A stretch of DNA of 14,789 nt, from the NCBI GenBank assembly GCA_964412845.1, contig CAYPQM010000164.1:1-14789 (forward strand), read 5' to 3'. Source of the stretch: JAWWPY01 sp964412845 (lineage in GTDB: Bacteria > Actinomycetota > Actinomycetes > Streptosporangiales > Streptosporangiaceae). A program made the translations under genes and the position numbers. This document shows positions 9,330 to 14,789 of this stretch, piece by piece (the first letter of the stretch is position 1; each line of letters starts with the position of its first letter). A model generated the notes under the pieces. That model had not been told where the DNA came from. It saw only the letters and a program-made list of their open reading frames with translations, and did no database searches.

Positions 9330-10376
9330 ATGGCACCCGGGCCAATGACACGGGCACTCGCCACGCTCCCCAAGGCGCACCTGCACATGCACTTCACCGG
9401 CGCGATGCGGCACGCGACGCTGGTTGATCTGGCCGCCCATCGCGGCCTCCAGCTGCCGGAGGCGCTGACCGACTCCTGGCCGCCCCGGCTGAGTGCCGCC
9501 GACGAGCGGGGCTGGTTCCGGTTCCAGCGGCTGTACGACATCGCCCGCTCGGTTATCCGGCGGCCTGGGCATATCCGGCGGCTGCTCCGCGAGACGGCCG
9601 AAGATGAGCGCAGCGAGGGGTCCGGCTGGCTGGAGATCCAGGTGGACCCCTCGGGGTACGCCGCGCATTTCGGCGGGCTGACCCCCGTCGTGGAACTGGT
9701 GCTGGACGCCGCCCGGGAGGCCGCCGCGGCGACCGGCGTCGGGATCGGCGTGATCATCGCGTCCAACCGGACCAAGCATCCCCTGGAGGCGCGCACCCTG
9801 GCCCGGCTGGCCGCCCGGTACGCGGGCCGCGGCGTCATCGGCTTCGGCCTGAGCAACGACGAGCGCCGGGGAACCGCGGCCGACTTCGCGCCCGCGTTCC
9901 GGATCGCCGCCCGGGCCGGGCTGCTCTCGGTCCCGCACGGCGGGGAACTCCTCGGCCCGGCCAGCGTGCGGGCCTGCCTGGATGAACTGCACGCCGACCG
10001 GATCGGGCACGGGATAGCCGCCGCGCAAGACCGTGACCTGACCAAACGGCTGGCTGGCGGCGGGATCACCCTGGAGGTGTGCCCGGCCTCGAATGTCGCT
10101 CTTGGCATCGCGGCGGTGGCGGCCGATGTACCGCTCACCGCCCTGCTGGCGGACGGGGTGCCGGTGGCGCTGGGCGCCGACGATCCGCTGCTGTTCGGCC
10201 ACCGGCTGACCGCGCAGTATGAGATCGCCAGGTCGGTACACGGCCTGGCCGACGAGCAGATCGCGGACCTGGCCCGGATGTCGGTCCGCGGCTCCGCCGC
10301 TCCCGCGGCCACCGTGTCCCGCCTGCTCGCCGGGATCGACGCCTGGCTGGCCGCCCCCGCCGGCTCAGGCGACTGA
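9330..10376 (+). CDS. add: Adenosine deaminase family protein
   Basis: Zinc-dependent TIM-barrel deaminase, expected to hydrolyse adenosine to inosine in purine salvage. The 348 residues hold the full metal and catalytic set: HxH at His19/His21 (LPKAHLHMHFTGAMR), third zinc His203 with proton-shuttle Glu206 (VPHGGE), His227 in DRIGHG, the CPASNV segment, and Asp284/Asp285 in GADDPLLFG. Two positions depart from textbook adenosine deaminase: Thr23 replaces the Asp of the HLDG motif, which in mouse ADA contacts the ribose 5'-OH, and PHGGE replaces THAGE. The substrate may therefore differ. The start is uncertain: ATG at 9330 and ATG at 9345 both lack a strong ribosome binding site. It is probably in one mRNA with aspC. 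Its last 12 nt overlap the convergent gene. Confidence 0.88.
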   Translation: MAPGPMTRALATLPKAHLHMHFTGAMRHATLVDLAAHRGLQLPEALTDSWPPRLSAADERGWFRFQRLYDIARSVIRRPGHIRRLLRETAEDERSEGSGWLEIQVDPSGYAAHFGGLTPVVELVLDAAREAAAATGVGIGVIIASNRTKHPLEARTLARLAARYAGRGVIGFGLSNDERRGTAADFAPAFRIAARAGLLSVPHGGELLGPASVRACLDELHADRIGHGIAAAQDRDLTKRLAGGGITLEVCPASNVALGIAAVAADVPLTALLADGVPVALGADDPLLFGHRLTAQYEIARSVHGLADEQIADLARMSVRGSAAPAATVSRLLAGIDAWLAAPAGSGD

Positions 10377-13367
10377 TGAGCGCCAGGTGGGCAGGATCTC
10401 GTCGATGAGGGACTCGGTCTCCGGGGCCATCCGGGGCATTATCTCGTCCAGCGCGGTCCGGGCACTGACCTCGTCGACCACCGCGCGGACGACCTGTTCC
10501 TGGCCGGTCGCCTGGGCGCCGAGGAGCAGATCCCGCCAGAGCAGTTCGTCATTGAACGCCAGCCGCAGCCCGGCCCGGGCGGCCTCCATGGCGCCGCGCG
10601 GATCGCCGCCCGCCAGCCGCAGCCCGGACAGCCGGTGCGCGGCGTCCGCGACCTGGGCGTTCACCTCGTACTCCAGATCATCGGTGGCGAGCCAGGCGTA
10701 GCGGCCCGGATCCCGGCCATCCAGCAACTGGCCGCCGACCAGTTCGAGGGCCCGGCCCAGGTACGCGGCCTCATCCAGGCCGCCGCTCGCGGCGGCCTGG
10801 TCCGCGTGCGCCACCAGCGCGCGGAACACCTGCCAGTCCACCCGGACACCGGAGCCAAGCCGGAACCGGCCGCTGGCGTCGGTGGCCAGATGCGGGCGGC
10901 CGATGCTGTCGGTGCCGAGCCAGTCCGTGGCGCGGGCCAGCGCGGCATCGCGCACCTCGGCGGTCACCCCACGGGGCCAGATCGCGGCGGTGAGCACGTT
11001 CGGGTGCACACCCCCAGGATGCGCCGCCAGGTACACGACGAGTTCGGTGGCCAGGCCGACCCGGTCCGGCTCGATCACCCCGGGTGCCTGCACCGACAAC
11101 GGGCCGAGCAGGGAGATCTCCACCGGCATTTCCGAGCCGGGAATCAGCTGTTCGGCGGGGGCCGCGTCGAGCAACGGCCTGCTGAGCGCCACGCCCTCAT
11201 CCAGCGTGGCGGCATAGAACAGCTCGACCACGGCCGCGTGCTGGCGGGCGGGCAGCAACTGTGCCTGCACATCGAAGCCGAGCGGGGCGGCCAGCAGGCG
11301 TCCCTCGTCGGTGACCTCCCAGGTCCACGTGGCGCCGGGAATGTCCCCCGCGATCAGGTAGCCCGCCGCGGCAGCGTGCCTGACCCGGGCCAGCGCGAGC
11401 AGCCGTTCCTGCTCCTGCGGGCTGGGCGGGATCGCCATGATCAGGTAGTGCGGCGCCCAGGCCTCCGGGTGGATGCCGAGGGAGCGGCCGGTCAGCACGG
11501 AACCGACGCCGGACGCGGCCATCGCGGCGGCCACTTCCTCGGCACGCGTCTCCAGGGCAGGCAGGGCCTCATCCAGGGTGCGCACCGCAGTGATCCGCTG
11601 CGGCGCGAGGGTGGTGAGTTCCTCGCCGAAACCCACCAGGGTGATCTGCATCCGGTCCGACCAGCGGTTGGTCGCGAGTTCCACCGCCAGGGCCGCCAGC
11701 GCCGAGCTGACCATGGCCGCGGGCCCGGTGACCGCGATCAGGCCATGCGCTGCCTCCAGGTCCACCATGACCCGGCCGGTGTCGTCGGTGCCGATGGAGA
11801 CAAGTCCGGGGAAGGGGGCCAGCGCCCCGCTCGTCTGCTCCGGGTCGATCCGCTGGACGGCGGTCAGCGGCAGCCGCCACACCTGGCCGTCGCCCACGGC
11901 GGTCCACGGTGCGGGCGGGTTGCGGTCCGCGGGCGCCACCCACAGATCGAGGTTTTCCTCGCCGAGATGCGCGGCGAAGACGGTCGGCGGGGCGGTGCCC
12001 GCCGCGGCCAGCGCGTACGACAGGTAGCGCAGGCCGGTATCGAGCAGCCGGGCCGACGGCTCGTGCGCGCCGAGGCGCATCGCCGCCTCGGCCTCGGCCG
12101 CCTCCCCGGCCGGCCCGATCACCCGGCGGCCGAACGCGCGCCGCCACAGCTGCTCGCGGCGGCGCCGGCCCAGTACCGCCAGCACCCCGGCGGCCAGCAG
12201 GGACGCGGCGGCCAGGTCGTTCGGATAGACCGGCCCGAACCAGTGGGGCCGGGCGGTTTCGGCTGATCCGGTGCCGGGCTGGTGCGCGGCACCAGCCTGG
12301 GCAGCGCCGCCGTCACCGGCCTGGACAGCGGCACCGCTGCCCGCGGCGTCCTGGGCCGCCGCACCGTTCCCGGCGGCCGTCTGGGGGGTCGCGCCGTTGG
12401 CGGAGGCGGCCGGCGCCGCCGCTGCCGCGCCGCGACCGGCCTGGACCGAGGCACCGGCCCCCCCGGCGACACTGTGGCCGGCCTGCGCCAGGGCGGTGCC
12501 GTGGCCCGCGCTGACCCCGTGGCCGTGCTGGGCGGCGGCGCCGGACGTGTCCGGCGCGGCGGCGGGCGTCTGGCTGGCCGGCTGGGCGGTGACCAGCTCG
12601 ATACCGGGGCCATGGGCGTCCCGGGGCATCAGCAGAACCCAGCCGGGCCGGATCAGGCTGGCGATGGTGAGCTTGGTCCCATCGGGCTGGACCCGGCTGG
12701 AGTTCAGCTCGAAGATCTCCCGGTAGCGCCGGCCATCGCCGAGATGGTTCTGCGCGATCTCCCACAGGCTCTCGTGATAACGGCCGGCCGGCGGCTTGAC
12801 CACGTAGACCTTCTCGATCCGGGGTTGCTGCTGGGCCACCTCAGGCTGGCCGACCAGCTGCGGCGGCCGGGCATCCTGCATGACCTGCGGGGTGCCGCCC
12901 GGTGACCGGTGCACAGCCGGCGCCGAGATGGCATGCGGCGCCCGCGGCGCGGAGTGCGCGAAGGCGGGCGACAGTACCGCCGACGCGGTAAACAGCAGCA
13001 GCGCGGCCGTCACCAGCCGGTGCACGACCGCCTGGGTGCCGCCGGCCAGCGGAACCCGGGCCGGCATCCCGGTGTTCCGCGCGGCCGCCCTGATCTCCGC
13101 GATAACGCAGAACACGAGCTGCAGCCAGGCCAGCCAGACGAGCACGGACAGCAGCTTCAGGATCGCGAAGATGTCGAGCTGGTGAGTGAGCACGGACAGG
13201 CCGGGCAGGCCATGGACCGGCACTCCGAAGACCATGATCAGGCCGAGCGGCACGCCAATAGTGAGCGCGAGCAGGGCCACGACGGCGAAGAACCCGGCCA
13301 GCACATCCCCCGCTGACCGGCGGCGGCCAACCGGTGGCCGCCTGGTTCGTGGAATCGGCGGCGCCAT
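10365..13367 (-). CDS. LysM / winged-helix / BTAD multidomain membrane protein
   Basis: A 1000-residue protein of unknown function next to Tad pilus genes. In order it has a basic N-terminus, membrane helices at about 19-48, 65-91 and 115-138, and a LysM peptidoglycan-binding domain (186-248, YHESLWEIAQNHLGDGRRY to RPGWVLLMP). An Ala/Gly/Gln linker (about 260-365), a fourth helix (384-400) followed by RRRREQLWRR, and an alpha/beta region (430-740) come next. The C-terminus has an OmpR-like winged helix (747-840, ISLLGPLSVQ, LTAAIWP) and a BTAD helical-repeat domain (841-980). Positive charges predict LysM outside and the winged helix inside. The ATG at 13367 overlaps the TGA of the upstream TadG-like gene by 1 nt and has AAGGAG 10 nt upstream, so translation is coupled. 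An upstream GTG at 13397 is less likely. Similar proteins accompany actinobacterial Tad loci; the role in pilus assembly or regulation is inference. Confidence 0.85.
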   Translation of the reverse strand: MAPPIPRTRRPPVGRRRSAGDVLAGFFAVVALLALTIGVPLGLIMVFGVPVHGLPGLSVLTHQLDIFAILKLLSVLVWLAWLQLVFCVIAEIRAAARNTGMPARVPLAGGTQAVVHRLVTAALLLFTASAVLSPAFAHSAPRAPHAISAPAVHRSPGGTPQVMQDARPPQLVGQPEVAQQQPRIEKVYVVKPPAGRYHESLWEIAQNHLGDGRRYREIFELNSSRVQPDGTKLTIASLIRPGWVLLMPRDAHGPGIELVTAQPASQTPAAAPDTSGAAAQHGHGVSAGHGTALAQAGHSVAGGAGASVQAGRGAAAAAPAASANGATPQTAAGNGAAAQDAAGSGAAVQAGDGGAAQAGAAHQPGTGSAETARPHWFGPVYPNDLAAASLLAAGVLAVLGRRRREQLWRRAFGRRVIGPAGEAAEAEAAMRLGAHEPSARLLDTGLRYLSYALAAAGTAPPTVFAAHLGEENLDLWVAPADRNPPAPWTAVGDGQVWRLPLTAVQRIDPEQTSGALAPFPGLVSIGTDDTGRVMVDLEAAHGLIAVTGPAAMVSSALAALAVELATNRWSDRMQITLVGFGEELTTLAPQRITAVRTLDEALPALETRAEEVAAAMAASGVGSVLTGRSLGIHPEAWAPHYLIMAIPPSPQEQERLLALARVRHAAAAGYLIAGDIPGATWTWEVTDEGRLLAAPLGFDVQAQLLPARQHAAVVELFYAATLDEGVALSRPLLDAAPAEQLIPGSEMPVEISLLGPLSVQAPGVIEPDRVGLATELVVYLAAHPGGVHPNVLTAAIWPRGVTAEVRDAALARATDWLGTDSIGRPHLATDASGRFRLGSGVRVDWQVFRALVAHADQAAASGGLDEAAYLGRALELVGGQLLDGRDPGRYAWLATDDLEYEVNAQVADAAHRLSGLRLAGGDPRGAMEAARAGLRLAFNDELLWRDLLLGAQATGQEQVVRAVVDEVSARTALDEIMPRMAPETESLIDEILPTWRSSVA

Positions 13368-13915
13368 CAGCAAGCAACTCCTTGATTGATCCCACACTCA
13401 AGAACGGCGGTCGCCGTGGCCGGGACCTGGTAACTGCCGAAGATTCCGATAGGGATGACGGGAACGGTGGTGACCTCGACGGTGACGGTAGCGAAATGCG
13501 CCGGGCCGGTGGCGGTCATTTTCAGGCCCGTGGTGCAGCCCTGGCTGCCCCGGTAGGTAGCCGGGATGACGGCGGTGACGCCGATCCCCTGGCCATACGA
13601 CGCGACCAGGCTGGCCGCCGGACCGCCCGGCGCGCAGGCGCCGGTGGCGATAGCGACTTTCCCAGCCCGCAGGTCGGCCACGCTGACATCATTCGCGGCC
13701 GCGCGGGCCGCCTGCTCGGCTACGTCCGCCGCCCGTTCCTTCGCGTTCATCAGCTGCCCGCCATCCACCATGAGCGCTACCAGCACGATGACAGCGAAGG
13801 TAAATATGATCACCCACAGGGCGATCGAGCCGCGGTCGTCGCTGCGGGACCGGCGGCTTGGCGGGCGTCTCGTAGATCTTGGCCGCCTGAAGATCTGCGG
13901 GACACGCCCTAGCAT
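13367..13915 (-). CDS. TadG-like pilus assembly protein
   Basis: Membrane-anchored protein of the Tad/Flp pilus system, probably a minor or assembly component on the outer face of the membrane. The 182 residues have a very basic N-terminus (FRRPRSTRRPPSRRSRS), then DDRGSIALWVIIF leading into one membrane helix (about 31-50). A conserved-looking segment MVDGGQLMNAKERAADVAEQ follows, with a soluble domain ending in paired Cys residues (ECGINQGVAC). The prepilin-like Gly29 is present, but the residue at +5 is Trp rather than Glu. The ATG at 13915 overlaps the preceding TadE-like stop by 7 nt. An upstream extension of the frame lies inside that gene and is not credible. It is coupled by overlap to the LysM protein downstream. 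Confidence 0.82.
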   Translation of the reverse strand: MLGRVPQIFRRPRSTRRPPSRRSRSDDRGSIALWVIIFTFAVIVLVALMVDGGQLMNAKERAADVAEQAARAAANDVSVADLRAGKVAIATGACAPGGPAASLVASYGQGIGVTAVIPATYRGSQGCTTGLKMTATGPAHFATVTVEVTTVPVIPIGIFGSYQVPATATAVLECGINQGVAC

Positions 13916-14388
13916 CCGGCCCCGTTCCGGCACACGAAAGTGTCCAGCGGAGCCACCGCGACCGCCTGGAACGGATGCGTCGCCGGGAAACCGACCAGCC
14001 GGAATACGGCCAGCCCGGCCGTGCACGTCACCCTCACCTGAAGCTCATTGGCGGTGGCGAACGGCGCGGCACTCCCGTCGGACAACGGCGTGACCTGGAT
14101 CTGCAGGCCGCCACTGCCCGAGCAGAGGGTAGGCAGATCGGCGGCCGCGGCCAGCCGGGCCTGGCTGCGTGCCTCAGCCGGTGACCGGCCCAGGGTCGCG
14201 GCCCGGGCGGCGTCCCGGGCGGCTCCGTCCACCTGACCGCTCGCGCTGACCCACTGGCCACCCGCGCCGATCAGCAGCAGCAACAGCACGAATGCGGGCG
14301 TGATGACGACGAACTCGACCGCCATCGATCCCCGCTCGCTGAGCCGGGCGCCCAGCCATGTCCTCAGCCGCATGGTCCTCAGCCGCAT
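13909..14388 (-). CDS. TadE-like pilus protein
   Basis: Pseudopilin-like component of the Tad/Flp system. The 159 residues have a basic start (MRLRTMRLRTWLGARLSERG), then SMAVEFVVITPAFVLLLLLIG, with Gly20 and Glu25 matching a prepilin peptidase site (cut after Gly, Glu at +5). A single membrane helix (about 26-44) is followed by a C-terminal extracytoplasmic domain containing four Cys (LCSGSGG, VTCTAG, FVCRNGAGC). The ATG at 14388 has GGAGG 6 nt upstream and overlaps the stop of the upstream gene by 10 nt. A second possible ATG at 14373 comes from a 15-bp-period repeat. The product is secreted or membrane-held, with disulphides plausible. Confidence 0.85.
   Translation of the reverse strand: MRLRTMRLRTWLGARLSERGSMAVEFVVITPAFVLLLLLIGAGGQWVSASGQVDGAARDAARAATLGRSPAEARSQARLAAAADLPTLCSGSGGLQIQVTPLSDGSAAPFATANELQVRVTCTAGLAVFRLVGFPATHPFQAVAVAPLDTFVCRNGAGC
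14360..14388. repeat. 14-bp tandem repeat at a stop/start junction
   Basis: GTCCTCAGCCGCAT occurs at 14360-14373 and 14375-14388, a 15-bp period. On the minus strand it duplicates ATGCGGCTGAGGAC, giving MRLRTMRLRT in the TadE-like protein and two in-frame ATG codons. The stop of the upstream gene is in the first-read copy. Confidence 0.75.
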
Positions 14389-14789
14389 GCGCCGCCTCCG
14401 CCCGCGGGCCGGAAGCACTCGACCGGCCCTCCGGCCGTCTGCTGGATCGTCATATGCCAGGGCAGGATGCCAGCGACCCGCCCGGTGACCGTGACGTAGA
14501 CGTTGTTCGCCTGGTCCCGGACCGGCTGCGGCACCTGGACCCCGGTGAGCAGTTTGGTGCCCAGAGCGTCGTAGTACTGGGTCGCCTCCCGCTGCGCGTC
14601 CGCTTGCCAGCGCGCGTTGGTCGCCGCCTCAGCCCGGGCCACCCGGGCTCCCGCCTGGGCCGCCGCGAGCGCTGCGTGGCGGGCGTCGAACCAGAGCGCG
14701 AACTGCACGATGAGCAGGGTCGCGAAGAGCAGGGCGGGCGCCAGAATGGCGAGTTCGACAGCGCTGGCGCCACGGTCCGCCAGCCACCT
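14379..14789 (-). CDS. TadE-like pilus protein, 5' end cut by window
   Basis: The frame is open from the window edge to the TGA at 14379, giving 136 residues without a start in view. It opens RWLADRGASAVELAILAPAL, with Gly7 and Glu12 fitting the prepilin-type Gly/Glu+5 processing site, followed by a membrane helix (about 12-31) and AARAEAATNA-like helical and soluble segments. GTG at 14708 is an internal codon, not the start, because the motif and helix lie upstream of it. The C-terminus is Gly-rich with Cys (CFRPAGGGGACG). It overlaps the next TadE-like gene by 10 nt. Only a few N-terminal residues are probably missing. Confidence 0.83.
   Translation of the reverse strand, partial: RWLADRGASAVELAILAPALLFATLLIVQFALWFDARHAALAAAQAGARVARAEAATNARWQADAQREATQYYDALGTKLLTGVQVPQPVRDQANNVYVTVTGRVAGILPWHMTIQQTAGGPVECFRPAGGGGACG

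Noticed and set aside
10635..12266. 543-codon plus-strand open frame opposite the LysM-BTAD gene
   Set aside because: It is Gly/Arg/Gln-rich with no domain seen. The minus-strand frame has clear membrane helices, LysM and BTAD, so this is a GC-driven shadow.
12270..12580. Repetitive Ala/Gly/Gln coding tract considered as a DNA repeat array or CRISPR
   Set aside because: The units are irregular in length and sequence and stay in frame; it is a low-complexity protein linker after the LysM domain.

Overview
The window looks like chromosomal DNA of a high-GC actinomycete, probably near Streptosporangiales or Streptomycetales. The evidence is the strong GC bias at third codon positions, actinobacterial TTGACG/TATGCT-type promoters, a NusG with a long acidic N-terminal extension, a TTG-started rpoB, and the gene order tRNA-Trp, secE, nusG, rplK, rplA, rplJ, rplL, rpoB. 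The finer taxonomic placement is inference.

Region 1 (1-7876, all minus strand) is the conserved secretion, translation and transcription cluster. In transcription order it reads tRNA-Trp(CCA), secE, nusG, rplK (L11), rplA (L1), rplJ (L10), rplL (L7/L12) and rpoB. The 3' end of rpoB, about 65 codons, lies beyond position 1. Three non-coding stretches carry regulatory-looking structure. The first is an L10-type leader with a promoter between rplA and rplJ. The second is a 444-nt rplL-rpoB spacer with a very stable hairpin and two candidate rpoB promoters. The third is a short rplK-rplA spacer with repeated GGCTGATC elements. One rpoB promoter contains a near-perfect 25-bp dyad.

Region 2 (about 7877-10376) holds two plus-strand metabolic genes. 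The first is a class I PLP aminotransferase of the aspartate aminotransferase type, preceded by an 8-10-8 inverted repeat. The second is an adenosine deaminase family protein with intact metal and catalytic residues but a changed ribose-binding position.

Region 3 (10365-14789, minus strand) is the downstream end of a Tad/Flp-type pilus locus. It contains a partial TadE-like gene at the window edge, a second TadE-like gene, a TadG-like gene and a 1000-residue multidomain membrane protein, all with overlapping stop and start codons. The large protein has three N-terminal membrane segments, a LysM domain, a low-complexity linker, a fourth membrane segment, a degenerate P-loop-like region and a C-terminal winged-helix plus BTAD module. 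Its predicted topology puts the LysM outside and the regulator-like module in the cytoplasm. It converges on, and overlaps by 12 nt, the adenosine deaminase gene. It is the most unusual protein in the window. The rest is well-conserved housekeeping sequence with a few regulatory sites worth checking.
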